Part shown: piece by piece, positions 43,572-54,138 of the stretch
Layout of the letters: every line of letters starts with the position of its first letter
How positions within the stretch are numbered: the first letter of the stretch is position 1
Assembly (NCBI GenBank): GCA_039621445.1
Contig: CP154956.1
Span: 18,022,221 to 18,086,220 of the forward strand
Length of the DNA: 64,000 bases
Source: Euglena gracilis
Lineage: Eukaryota > Euglenida > Euglenophyceae > Euglenales
Direction: 5' to 3'
Notes under the pieces: model-generated
The model's database searches: none
The model's input: the letters and a program-made list of their open reading frames with translations, nothing else
Told to the model about the DNA's origin: nothing
Translations under genes and position numbers: made by a program

Positions 43572-44419
43572 GTAGGAGCATCATCCCCGCTTGACGTTTC
43601 GTAAATTCAGAGACGTATATGCGTCAAGAAAGTCGAAGGCTGATATGGCCACCAGTTCGGATTTGGAGTAAAGGCAGCTGAAAATCATGGACGCGGACTA
43701 CAGGGGTTACAAGAAAAGAGGTGACAGGAGTCGCGACCCTAGTCATCTCCTATCCAGTAACCTTTATGGTCAGTGTTCAATGTTTTTTGGTCACCCCTAC
43801 TCATACTTTTTCTGAATCTCTGACCCATAGATAGTGTTTGTGTTTAACGGTTGTTGATGCACTAGGTGATACCCCATGTGTGTCACTTGTGGTTGAATGG
43901 ATTTACGCTCCAAGAATGCACACAGCTCCGCAAACTCCCCCCCGCCAAAAACTTTCGCTACTCATCATTTTTACATACCGTTTTAGATGACAGCAATACC
44001 GTTTTCTACAACACCAACACCGTTTTCAACCCAGGGGTAAAGAGAAAGTGCTCCCCCTACCCACCGCATATCTACAAACGTTCCACATGCAGTAGGGGTA
44101 ACAAGTAGCTTAACCCCCCATCGTTTCACTGGGTTCCAAGACGAAAGCCATAAGGCCTGAAATTCGAATGGTGTCCAGTAGTCGCCCAGCTGTTTTCATT
44201 TTCCGTTTTCCACCAGGTTTGTCGATTGCAGACAATCCTGTACACCCCCCGCAGCTCAAATTCGCATACATTTTTTCTTACACACTCCACCCACCCCAGA
44301 CCAACATGCGCGACAAGGACAACTACTCAGCACCTCCCCCCAAGGTGTGCACTCTAGGACAAGTTTCCACACAACCAACAACCAAACACAAAAGGAAAAA
44401 ACTGAAACCAAACTAACCA

Positions 44420-44830
44420 CCACCACCCGCGCCTAATGCGCCCCGCCACTCAAGCGCCTATGGCACCCACCACCCCCCGCGCCTTTGGCACCTCCCTGCG
44501 CATATTGTGCAAAGTGCGTATATCACAGACGTTGCGCGTGTGGCGCCACCCACCCTCGCGCATAGCGCAAATCTTGCGCATAATGCCCCCCCCCCCGCGC
44601 TATATGGCGCCCCCAACCAGCGTGCCTATGTTGCTCACACCCCCGCGCATATTGCGCTCCCCACGCGCCTAGCGCTCATCGCGTGCATATTGTTTTGCAC
44701 ACCGCGCATAGCGCACACCTCCCCACCGCGCATATTGCGCAGCCCCCAAACAGCCCCCTCACAAGATGCCCCCCCCCCGCCACCAACCCGTGCATAGCGC
44801 AAATCTCGCACAATTGCGTATATCTTACAA
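44420..44830. repeat. Spaced GC palindromes (gcgcatattgcgc type)
   Basis: Many near-palindromes of the form gcgcat-N-gcgc separated by short C-rich spacers. The same feature lies inverted at 58440-58680 in the related element. Function unknown. Confidence 0.7.
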
Positions 44831-45883
44831 ATAGGTATCTGCCCAACCCAACCATATTCTTTTGGGAATAAGTCCCAAAGATGTTTGTGTACATATTTCA
44901 CAATGGCTTTTTTGTTGTTTATTTGCAAACCACTGCTCAAAATGCAGATTTGGTTTACTTAAGCAACAAAAGCAGCCAACCCCCCTTCTTTGACCAAGAA
45001 CTTGTTGGTCAAATTGGCGAACACCAAAGGTGTTTTGATCATTCAAGCGCACAATTGCGCTCACTTCAAAATTATTTGCAAAAACACAAGGTGTGTGATA
45101 AGTTTTTGGGATGCATTGCAAATACTGCATTTTTCCCATGAACTTGCACAGCTTTGTGAAGAACAGCTACTTTGGGAACAAAAATGGCCTTTTCCTAATT
45201 GCAGAAGTGAATCCCGATAGGGAAATAAGTTGAATTCCTTGAGAAAATCTGCAACATAGGTGTCCACCCCCCAAAAAAGAAGAAAATTCATTCAAACATG
45301 CATTTTTGTGGTCTTGACCACTTAGCCTTAGGTCTATGTGACCAATACACCCTATGATGTGCAAGGCCTATGGGCCATTACCCATGTGGTCCATGGGTCC
45401 ATAGGACCAATTTGCACAAAATGCAAGGACCAAAAGGACCAAAGGTCCACAAATCCATTGTAAAGTGAAAAGTCCATAGGACCTTAAAAAAAATGGCACA
45501 AAAAGCCATATTACATGGCTGAAAGTGGCTGAATTGGCCAAAACAAGCCAAGTAGGCTTTTTTCATGCACATTTGGATATTTGTAACTTTGGCATAGCCA
45601 TTTTCCACTACAAAACCTTCATGATTTTTGACACCTCAAATGGTGAGATTCTGACTGGGTGGAGTACATTGTACTGCATAGGAACCAAAAGTTGTCTTTC
45701 TGAAAAATATTATGGAAGCTTATATCAAAAGCTCACTCACACAGCCAAAAGATCAAAGACGTATCTCAGCACCCGTAGCTGGCCGATAGGCTATGTTACC
45801 CCTCATTCGAAAGCTGGTTCGATGAGCCATCCAGCAATGCAAACAGATCGCTGTAACTCTGCACGGTACTCTTACCGGGGGGG

Positions 45884-46020
45884 GGGGGGAAATCTGACCG
45901 GGAACAATTGCCGACGGGAAAAATTCTGCCGGGAAAAATATTGCACGAATCCTTAAAATACCGGGAAAAATCCTGAACGGTCGCTTAAACCAGGTGGGAA
46001 AAAATATTGGACAGCTGGAA
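45884..46020. repeat. Degenerate ccgggaaaaat repeats
   Basis: Six or so copies of (a/g)ccgggaaaaat or cgacgggaaaaat over about 140 bp after a G11 run. Not found at the corresponding place in the minus-strand element. Confidence 0.6.
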
Positions 46021-46871
46021 AAAACTGCAAAGGTTTTGCGCCAACCAGCAGTTGAACGAGAAAGCATGGGTGCACCTGGTGAACCAAACAGAAAGTGTAC
46101 ATTCCGCTGGGGTGATAAGACTGCCGTGTTGACAGACACGAAGCGGTTTCTGGCACACAACTTATGTACAGGGTCTCTTTGGGGTGGAGTGCACGCTGTG
46201 GGCTACGCACGCTTCAAAGGGGTTTGGGGCGGTTGGGAAGGACAGCTTCCTGGCAGGGTTGTTTTTTTTTCTGTCCCTTGGGTTTTGATTGCAAGTAGAC
46301 ATATTAGACACCCAAATCCCAAAATCTATACAACAACAAACATGCAGTGTTATTGGACACTCTCAACTTGGCAAATTTGCAGTCTTAAATGACTCAAATG
46401 CAACAAAGTTGCACTTTTGGTTACAAAAACAAAGCTCGACGCGAATCTGCATTTCTGCCAATGATGAGATTTTGTCATATTTGCAGTATTTTTTTCCTGC
46501 TTACGACACCAACGGCATTCTTGCCCCTCCCCCGCTTCATTCAGTGGGATCCCCTTACCGATATAATTCGGAGGACCCAATAGTCATCATCTGCAACACC
46601 AATGGTGTCATTCTGCAAGGTTTATAAGAACCATAGCACAGAAATGGTGAAAACCAGCTTTTTTTGACCCACGTTTGGGATTCTATGTGCAGATCATCCA
46701 CAAATTTTCTGAATGCGGATCAATCGCCACGTGTTCAGCGAATATTTCGCAAATCTGTTCAAAATTTCAGAGCGAATCATCAAATGGTGCGTGTCACGGC
46801 ACCATATTCATTGATGATTGGTCGTTTTGTGCAGTTCCCCCGTTTCTCATGCATTTTTGTCATTTGTGACC

Positions 46872-47199
46872 TGTAACGCCGTAGCCTGATTTACTAGTGG
46901 ACAGATCACTTTCCTCTTACCCAGGCGTCGCTTTGCGATGTCTCCTCCTTGGCAGCTCCCTGCTGCTCAGGAATTCACTATCAACTGCTTCGCGGACAGT
47001 TTAGCTACTGTAATTGTACATTCCTCTCACCTCCCCTTCGCAGTTTTGGTTCTGTGGTTCTTCATCGTGTTTGGCAGTGCACATTACGTGCTTTGCCTGT
47101 GGCTTTACCTTGGACAAGAATATAACAAGAGGTAGGAGATCTCAAGTTTAGAACTATCAAGTTGTTTGGAGAAGTTCCAGTTCAAGGAGAAAAGTTACA
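46872..47199 (+). repeat. 5' LTR of the Ty3/gypsy element
   Basis: TG...CA ends; it carries the element promoter by position. Near-identical to 54139-54466. Confidence 0.93.
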
Positions 47200-47200
47200 T

Positions 47201-47215
47201 TGGTAGCAGCAGGAG
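47201..47215 (+). promoter_or_regulatory. Primer-binding site of the Ty3/gypsy element
   Basis: TGGTAGCAGCAGGAG begins one base after the LTR; complementary to an initiator-Met-type tRNA 3' end. Confidence 0.75.
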
Positions 47216-48241
47216 TACTACGATCTTACGTACTTTCAAGTTGTGGTGGTTGCCAGCTGCTGGACAACCTCGACCTCGTGCAGAGCAGTTTTGGCTGAAG
47301 CTGGTTTTGGCATTTGCTGTGGCCACTGGGGCTTTATATTTCAAGTTTTCAAGTTTGAGGACAACAAGTTCTGGGTGCAGAGTTATCGGAGGAGGTATAA
47401 CGTTTTATGTACTTCACTGTTACGCTGTTGTACATAGCGACAGTGTGTTACATTGCGACCCCCCCCCCCAGAAAGATTGTTGGAGAGAGATTTTGGAATT
47501 GAGATTCTCAAATTGATTTTGGAATTTGCATTGACCACTTCTGTTTGCAAGGTTGTTTGGACTGTTCAATCTGCAGTTCTGAATTGCAAAGCCAAAACTG
47601 TGACAATTCAATTTGGACATTTGTTCACAACATCTCTCTCCAAGCCCTTGTTTCTTGCAAGTTTGTTTGTTTGAAACTGTGTTACTGGATTTTGGAAGTC
47701 TGTCTGACAGAAAACTTGAAGTTTGTTGGTTTGATTGTTTGCAGTTTGATTGTTGGAAGTCTGTTGGAAGATTGCCACACCAACAAAAAAGGATTTTGAG
47801 TGCCAACCAGCCCCCCCTGGACCAGGATTTTGAGTGACAACAGCTGTTTTGGCAAGCAGTTGGTTGACAGATTGTGTGCAAGTCTGATCTGTGATTCTGT
47901 TTTGGAAGTCTGTCTTCCAGATTGTTTGATCAGAATTTTTGACAAATTTCTGCAAGTTTGTTTGCCAAGTCGTTTGTCAAAGTTCCATTCAACTGTTTGT
48001 ACAAAAGTGGTTTCCCAGTCTATTTTTAACTGTTCAGCTCAAAAGTCTGAAAGTTTGTTTGCCAGTTTGGAGGTCCAACTGACAGCCTGCCACCCCCCCC
48101 TGATTTTGAGCGCAGCCTGTCCCAGATTTTGAGTGACCCCCCTGATTTTGAGTGCATGCCTGACCCAGATTTTGAGCCTTTGTCTGCCAACCTGTTACAC
48201 AGCCCACCTACTCAGAAAGTGATCGAACCAAAACGAAAAAA
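47216..48241 (+). other. Gypsy leader region
   Basis: About 1 kb between primer site and Gag ATG, rich in gtttg(t/c)tt and in the recurring phrase ccagattttgagtg (48119-48180, repeated three times with small changes). No ORF with a known domain. Confidence 0.5.
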
Positions 48242-49099
48242 ATGTCTGAAGCTGGTGAAGAGTCGTTTGCACAGAAAATTGCTGAGCTTGAAGCCCGCCT
48301 CGCCGGACTTGAATTAAGCAGCCCACATGTTTCGCAACACTCAACTACCCACTCACCGTTCGCCCCCCGACCTCCAAAACTGATCGCCAGAAAGTCTGCT
48401 GACACCTCCGACACTGAACGAAAGCCTGGTCTTGTGTCTCGTGTGCCTGGACTGGAATTACCAAAGTTTGACGGTTCGGATGCAGAATATTGGCTTCGCT
48501 CATTTTCACGATGGATGCACCTCACCGGAGTGGAAAACCAGCCCGACAGCATTCAACTGGATTGGGCCATCGCCGCCTTAACCCCCAAAGTTTTGAGAGT
48601 CGTCGAACGGCTTGCCGAAGAAGTGGATGAATTTTCTGAATTTGCCGCCCGTCTGATGAAAGTTTACCCGAAGGTTGAAAATGACATTTCGCTCCGAGCC
48701 CAACTTTCCAAGCTTCACCAATTGTCAAATGAACCTTCCCCCGGTGAGCTTGAAGCCTTGTTTGTGGAAATGTCTGACATTTTGTCCCGGATGTCCCCTG
48801 ATGCCCTGGGTGAGCAAGGAAAGCTTCTAATGCTTGTGTCCAAAATTCACCCCCTGCAATGGAAAGACATGAGAGCTGATGAACGCAACCATGACAAATG
48901 TTCGACCTTTGATTCCCTGAAAGAATTTTGGCGAAAGAAAGTCACCGACGATGCCCTGGAACGTTTTCTGTATTCCCAAGCCAAAGCCTTCGGTGGTGAG
49001 AAACCTGCCAAAAACCACCTGATTGGGGAAAGTGATGAGCCAAGTTCGACCAACCCTGGCAAAGGCAAGTTTGACTGGGAGGCAGGACGTGGCGGCTGA
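48242..49099 (+). CDS. Ty3/gypsy Gag (zinc knuckle displaced by inversion)
   Basis: A 285-aa frame from ATG 48242. It has an N-terminal coiled-coil part (AQKIAELEARLAGLELSS, residues about 10-30), then the capsid-type core beginning LPKFDGSDAEYWLRSFSRWM (about residues 75-95) and a C-terminal Lys/Gly-rich end. The frame stops at 49099 inside an inverted block. The CCHC knuckle that should follow is encoded on the minus strand at 49144-49191, so this protein would lack its nucleic-acid-binding finger. Codon phase is the same as the protease frame from 49293 on. Confidence 0.88.
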   Translation: MSEAGEESFAQKIAELEARLAGLELSSPHVSQHSTTHSPFAPRPPKLIARKSADTSDTERKPGLVSRVPGLELPKFDGSDAEYWLRSFSRWMHLTGVENQPDSIQLDWAIAALTPKVLRVVERLAEEVDEFSEFAARLMKVYPKVENDISLRAQLSKLHQLSNEPSPGELEALFVEMSDILSRMSPDALGEQGKLLMLVSKIHPLQWKDMRADERNHDKCSTFDSLKEFWRKKVTDDALERFLYSQAKAFGGEKPAKNHLIGESDEPSSTNPGKGKFDWEAGRGG

Positions 49100-49292
49100 G
49101 GCGAGGATTGGTTCAGACGCTTCTTGTCCTCACGTTTTTTCGTCCAGCAGGCATCCTCATAGTGACCAACACGCTTGCAGTATTTGCAGGTTATTTTCGC
49201 CTTGAAATTTGGCTCGGTGCTGCGGTCTGCGGGGGGTCCACGGCCAGAAGGTTTGTTTTGGTTGGAACCTTTGCCTTTGACTTTGCCCTTGG
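49071..49292 (-). other. 222-bp inverted block carrying the Gag zinc knuckle
   Basis: On the minus strand this block encodes a Lys/Gly-rich run (SKGKVKGKGSNQNKPSG), then ITCKYCKRVGHYEDACW, a CCHC knuckle (49144-49191), and KKREDKKRLNQSS. It is bounded by the 7-bp inverted repeat ggcaagt (49064-49070) and acttgcc (49293-49299). The block is exactly 74 codons. Turning it round about that axis keeps the Gag frame and connects it to the protease frame without a stop, so this is a simple inversion of formerly sense sequence. Confidence 0.88.
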
Positions 49293-50116
49293 ACTTGCCT
49301 GCCAATTCGCCCCCCAATTCTCGGGAAGACCCTGAAAAGAAGCGCAAATTCGAATCCATTTCATATCTGGGAAACCCAAGCACCACGTTGTATTTGGAAA
49401 CCAACATTGGTGGAAGAAATGTTTCGGCTGTTCTTGATACCGGGGCCACCACGTCTGCCATTTCAACCCGTTTCTCCCAAGGGCTTCCTGTCCAAAGAGA
49501 AAAGGCAGTCCCTGTCAAGATGGGCGATGGAACTGTTGTGTATTCGGAAGGAGTTGCTGAAACCACCCTGCATCTGGGGAACAACGACTTTCACCAAAAG
49601 CTGCTTGTCCTGAATACAACCGCGTTCGATCCTGTTCTTGGTATGGATTTCCTGAACCACCCCAAAGTTTCTGGAATCCTGTTTCGTCCTGCCCGTCTCG
49701 TCATTGGTGATGAGGCAATTCCCCTGCGTGAGGAAAAAGGACACATTTACTCCATGTATCGAATGTTTGCCACTGAAAGCTATCAGTTCTTACCCACTTT
49801 GCGAGCCAAAGCGCTGAATGATCTTGGAATTGAACCAACCAAAATCCGAGTGGACCTGTTTGCTTCACAAGGTAATGCCCATGAATTGCTCCACTGTTCG
49901 AAGGAAAACAGCGCATGGAAATATGACTGGCAAAAATTGATGGCCAATGAGTCTGAGGTTCTGTGGGCAAATCCGCCGTGGTCCAAACTGGAAAAGACAT
50001 TGACCAAAATTGGGATGGACAGGGCCAAAAGTGGTTCTTGTGACCCCTGCCTGAAGTGGAGTTTCGAGCACAAATTGGAGAAGACTGTTGGACAGAATGA
50101 CTGTGGATCAGATTAG
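49293..50116 (+). pseudogene. Ty3/gypsy aspartic protease and Dam-like methyltransferase domain
   Basis: Protease: VSAVLDTGATTSAIS (49421-49465, the catalytic Asp-Thr-Gly) and FDPVLGMDFL (near 49630). Then the Dam-like domain: IRVDLFASQGNAHELLHCS (49844-49900) and VLWANPPWSKLEKTLTKI (49957-50010), i.e. the D-x-F-A-S and N-P-P-W motifs. An extra base near 50033 shifts the frame. The domain goes on in the next frame as VLVTPA, interrupted by TGA at 50052, then RRLLDRMT. Ty3/gypsy elements normally pass from protease to RT directly, so this insertion is unusual. Phage Dam and the DIRS methyltransferase domain share these motifs. Confidence 0.82.
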
Positions 50117-50432
50117 TGTGCCTGATGAAAAGGTATTCATGCGCGAAAAAGATCAAAGGGTCCTGCCAAAACCCCAATGGGGGACTCTGATTTCTGTGGT
50201 GGACGGCACCCGAATTCGTGTGTCTGAGCTTGACCCAAGACTTTTGGCACACCTTCATCGCAGATGCAAAAATCTTGTTCTGTCTGATCTGAAAGCGATT
50301 CACAAACCAAAGGAGGTCTTTGTGGAAGTTGATGCCCAAGAGCCAAACCCGCCTGTTCCCTGCACACCATCAAAGCCCTGTGAGCCCAAACTGCCTGAAC
50401 TCTCGCCAATTTCCCTGAAAGACGATTTTTGA
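50055..50432 (+). pseudogene. Linker between Dam-like domain and RT (frame-shifted)
   Basis: The frame from the end of the Dam-like domain runs through MTVDQISVPDEKVFMREKDQ and a proline-rich stretch to DDF, stop at 50432. One additional T in the ttttt run at 50427-50431 separates it from the RT frame. No known domain apart from its first residues. Confidence 0.6.
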
Positions 50433-50451
50433 GCTTGATTCAACCTGGGAT

Positions 50452-52452
50452 TTGGACTTGTTCATGGCTGAACTGACCCGTGAAGTGGACTCACAAATTT
50501 TTAAGATTTCCGAATTGCTCCAAGATGTTTCAACCGTTGTTCGACAATTCGCCAATGGGGGAGAGTGGTCCACCAAGGCCAAACCGTCTTCCCCGTTTCC
50601 CGCCTGCCGAAGTGATTTCCAACAAATTGCATCCCTGTTCAACCCAAAGGAGCACACACATCTTCAAATGCAAGCAGCCCAAAAGCAGTGGAAGGTATCG
50701 GACATTTTGCATGGCGATTTCAATCAAGAATTGGAAAAGCTGGGTGCAGAGCCCACAATCAAATCGATCCTACAAGAATTTTCCGATTTTTTTGGAGAAT
50801 TGCCACCCCCTGGTACCTGCAAGAAACTGGTATCCATGGATCTGGAGCTAAAACCTGAATTTCAAGGTTCGACTGTTCGTGAGAAATGCTTTCCCATTCC
50901 GAAGCCTGATGTTTTGGAAATGGAAAGACAGGTTGAGGAACTTGTCAGCTCTGGATTGGTGGAAGAATTCAAGGGTTCAGATTTTCCCAGATTCTGTTCT
51001 CGCTCATTCCTGGTGGAGAAGGACAAAGGCAAAGAGACCAAAATTGCGAAAACCAAACGACTTGTTGGTGATTACAGCAAGTTGAATTGCAAGACTATTC
51101 CCCACGTGGGTTTTCTGCCGGACCTTGAAGCCACTGTTGAAGGCCTGGCCGCCCTGCGTTTCAAGTCAAAACTGGACATGCGCTCTGGATTTTGGCAGGT
51201 GGAGTTGACGCTCAGAGCCCAGGAATTGACTGCCTTTATTTTGCCAAATGGAAGCGTGTACAAGTGGAGGGTGATGCCTTTTGGTCTGAGCAATGCCCCT
51301 GGAGTGTTCCAAGAGCTAATGAACAAAGTCATCGATGATTTTCGACGCAGACCCAAAGCCAAGGAACTCCTGGAGCAAGGATGTGTGGTTGCCGCCTTCT
51401 TTGATGACGTTGGAATTGGAACCCACACACTGGAACAACACCATGAGATTTTGAGAGAGTTTTTCGAAGTCGCACGACAAGATCACCTCAGAATCAAACT
51501 CAGCAAGTGTGAGTTCAGGAAAGAAAGTCTGAAGTACCTCGGATATCAACTGGAAAATGGCTGGTGGAAACCCTGGACTAAGAAAATTGAGGCTTTGCAG
51601 CGTGTCCAAGTGAAAGATCTCAAGTCCCTTCAACGTTTTCTCGGTGCCCTCAACTTCTATCGCCGCCACATTCCAAGGTTTTCTTTCACCTCAGCCATTC
51701 CGACTGACCTGACCAAAAAGGGTGTTCCATTCAAGTGGACCGATGAACATCAATCTGCTTTTGAGAGGTTGAAAGCCAAACTTGCCGATGTCAGAAATTT
51801 GGGAGTCCCCAACAGTGATGGAGAAATTCTGATTGTCACTGACGCCTCTGATGTTGGTTGCGGTGCAAGCCTCTACCAATGGCAAAAGTTGAGCAAAGAC
51901 AAAACTGAGCCATTTGGTGCTGTGACCGGAGTCAACCGTGATGGAACCCTGAAACACACCCACACTGAAAGCGAAGTTCTCGTGCCGCTCGGTCATTTTA
52001 ATTGGAAATGGTCGCCCGCACGCCAAAATTACGCTACCTACGAACAAGAATTGCTGGGTGGGGTGTTGGGCATTGCGTCTCAACGCCGAATCCTCTCACA
52101 CCTGCCCATTGTCTGGCTGTGCGACCAAGCTGCCGTTTCGTACTTTGTTCGCGGGAACCCCCCTGAGAATGCCCGACTGAAACGCTGGTGGGTTTTCCTG
52201 TCCAAGTTCCGACTCCACATCCATCACATCCCTGGTGCCAAGAATGAACTCTGTGATATGCTCTCCCGTTACAACTTTCGTGACCTTTTCCAAGCTGACA
52301 GTGAGGACCTTGCCCGACAAGCTTTCCAAAGAATGGACATCCAGCTTGATCTGAGAATGGAGGCTTTGGAACAAATGAAGGACCTTTGCGCCCAGGACTA
52401 TCAAGAGGAGTATGCACAAGTGTTGGGAAAAATCCAACCTCACACTGATTGA
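50452..52452 (+). CDS. Ty3/gypsy reverse transcriptase and RNase H
   Basis: An open frame of 666 codons (no natural start; it is part of a polyprotein). RT: KLDMRSGFWQVEL (first Asp, about 51169-51207), WRVMPFGLSNAPGVFQ (51265-51312), and active site AAFFDDVGIG (51391-51420), where FFDD replaces the usual YxDD. RNase H: ILIVTDASDVGCG (51829-51867), YATYEQELLGG (52033-52065) and WLCDQAAVS (52114-52140), giving Asp, Glu and Asp. Makes cDNA from the element RNA. The frame ends by a frameshift just before integrase. Confidence 0.93.
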   Translation: MDLFMAELTREVDSQIFKISELLQDVSTVVRQFANGGEWSTKAKPSSPFPACRSDFQQIASLFNPKEHTHLQMQAAQKQWKVSDILHGDFNQELEKLGAEPTIKSILQEFSDFFGELPPPGTCKKLVSMDLELKPEFQGSTVREKCFPIPKPDVLEMERQVEELVSSGLVEEFKGSDFPRFCSRSFLVEKDKGKETKIAKTKRLVGDYSKLNCKTIPHVGFLPDLEATVEGLAALRFKSKLDMRSGFWQVELTLRAQELTAFILPNGSVYKWRVMPFGLSNAPGVFQELMNKVIDDFRRRPKAKELLEQGCVVAAFFDDVGIGTHTLEQHHEILREFFEVARQDHLRIKLSKCEFRKESLKYLGYQLENGWWKPWTKKIEALQRVQVKDLKSLQRFLGALNFYRRHIPRFSFTSAIPTDLTKKGVPFKWTDEHQSAFERLKAKLADVRNLGVPNSDGEILIVTDASDVGCGASLYQWQKLSKDKTEPFGAVTGVNRDGTLKHTHTESEVLVPLGHFNWKWSPARQNYATYEQELLGGVLGIASQRRILSHLPIVWLCDQAAVSYFVRGNPPENARLKRWWVFLSKFRLHIHHIPGAKNELCDMLSRYNFRDLFQADSEDLARQAFQRMDIQLDLRMEALEQMKDLCAQDYQEEYAQVLGKIQPHTD

Positions 52453-54019
52453 CAGAACCATGTTTTACCGCGACGAGAACAAATTGTGGAATGAAAAGAA
52501 GCTTGTTCTACCGAAAGGAAAATTGCCTGACACAATTATCTGGTGTCACACGATCAATGGACATCCTGGAATCGAAAGGACAACCTGGTTCCTGAAAAGC
52601 AATTTCCACGTTGACTTGACTCTGAAAGACCTGATGGAAGAAGTTCGGAAAACCATTTTGTCTTGCAGAATCTGTGCTGAAGCAAAACCGAACTCAGCCA
52701 AAGACCGAGGATTGGTTGGTGCGTTACCGATCCCTTCGATGGTGAATGAAATTTTGTATGTTGATTTCGTCTCGATGGATGAATATGCTGGCAAGGACTA
52801 CATTTTGACAATTGTCTGTGGTTTGTCCCGCTTTGCCCAGTTCATCCCCTGCCGCAAACGGATCGATGCAGAAGGAATTCTGGAACTTGTGTTCAGAGAA
52901 TGGATTCAGAAGTTCGGTCGCCCCAAAGAAATATTCAGTGACAACGATGTGCGTTTCGTTTCATAAAGAGGATTTTGGCAATCCCCCCTGAAGGCCATGA
53001 AAGTGAAACTAAATTTCTCAACCCCCCTAAGGCCTGATAACAGTGGTTTGTGCGAAAGGATGAATCGGAGTTTCGTACAAAACATGCGGTGTTTGATGGC
53101 AAGCCAAAAATCAAAGGACTGGATTCACCTTGTTCCCCTGTGCACCTGGATGATGAACAACCAAGTTCACTCATCAACCCAACTGTGCCCCGCTGAACTT
53201 TTCTTCGGCCGACCGGCCTGGCAACCTGACCTTGTCCCTGAGCCGGATGCCAACCCGAATGTCCAATCCTGGATCACCAACCAAATTTCTCTTCAAGAGT
53301 CCGCTGTCCAACGGCTGAAAGCTCTCAGAGAAAAGGCGCTTCAGAGAAACAACCGTGGAAGGTCAACCGCTGTCTATCAAGTCAATGACTATGTCCTGGT
53401 CCATCGCAATCGGTTTCCCCAATGGCCAACTGTAAAACTGGGATCTCAATGGTTTGGACCTTTCCGAATCATCCAAGTCAAGCACTCCGCTGTTTTGATG
53501 AGAGCGTCCCCAAAACTGGGAGGTGAAGTTGAAGTCGCTTTCGAGTTCCTGAAGCATTTTCCAAACCAGCCTGAAGAACTGAGCGACAATGAAGACGAAG
53601 CAGAAATTTCCGTTCGGGATGAGGCAAACCAACCTGAAGCCCCACCTGAGGAACCCAACACTGAAGAAGATGGATTTTTTGAAGTTGAATCCATCCCGAC
53701 CCATAAGTACAAACAAGGTTGGAGGTTCCTGACTGTGTGGAAAGGCTATGGTCTCCAAGACGCAACTTGGGAACCAATCAAAGCGTTCATCCACAATGAT
53801 GGTTGTCTGACCAAAGCTTTTGTGGATTATTGCAAGTCCAAGAGTTTGAATGTCCCGCTGAAAAACGCTCAAGACCTTGCCTCCCGAATTCCTGTCCGCA
53901 TGGAGAGTGAGCAAACCAAACTCTTCAACTTTGAGTGCCTGCCTGGCTTTTCCACAAGAGGATCCGAACCCAGTAGGAGCCCATGGAAGCCTGAGGTGAG
54001 CATCTTCAAGGTTTTCTGA
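52412..54019 (+). pseudogene. Ty3/gypsy integrase with C-terminal chromodomain (one nonsense codon)
   Basis: One frame interrupted only by TAA at 52964-52966. HHCC finger: WCHTINGHPGIERT (52540-52582) and LSCRICAEAK (52660-52690). DDE core: ILYVDFVSMD (52750-52780), FSDNDVRF (52933-52957), then after the stop LRPDNSGLCERMNRSF (53029-53076), with the Glu. The C-terminus has an SH3-like part (VNDYVLVHRNRFPQWPTVKL), an acidic linker, and a chromodomain (FFEVESIPTHKYKQGWRFL, VWKGYGLQDATWEP; 53675-53840). Chromodomains steer integration to marked chromatin in chromoviruses. The stop prevents a full-length enzyme. Confidence 0.9.
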
Positions 54020-54127
54020 TCTTTGACCCCAATCCAGACCCACCGTCTCTGCTGAGGATGCTGAATTTCAGTAGGCAACCCATTGAGAAACGGCGTCATT
54101 GGTCGCAAACCTGCCCTGCCCGTTTGC

Positions 54128-54138
54128 GAGGGGGAGAT
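54128..54138 (+). promoter_or_regulatory. Polypurine tract of the Ty3/gypsy element
   Basis: gagggggagat abuts the 3' LTR; it primes plus-strand synthesis in LTR elements. Confidence 0.8.

Larger units (their letters stand above)
43572..46668 (+). mobile_element. Non-coding tail of the plus-strand Gag element
   Basis: Homologous in inverse orientation to 59500-56270 of the young element: the gcgcat-palindrome block (44420-44830), the ccatgtggtccatgggtcc block (45370-45430), and the gatataattcgg end (46558-46668). It differs by an extra block at about 45884-46285. Recognisable homology stops at about 46668. No pol-type gene is present. Confidence 0.75.

Noticed and set aside
48847-49584. 245-codon minus-strand ORF as a separate gene
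   Set aside because: Its middle is the inverted Gag block, and its two ends are antisense shadows of Gag and protease.
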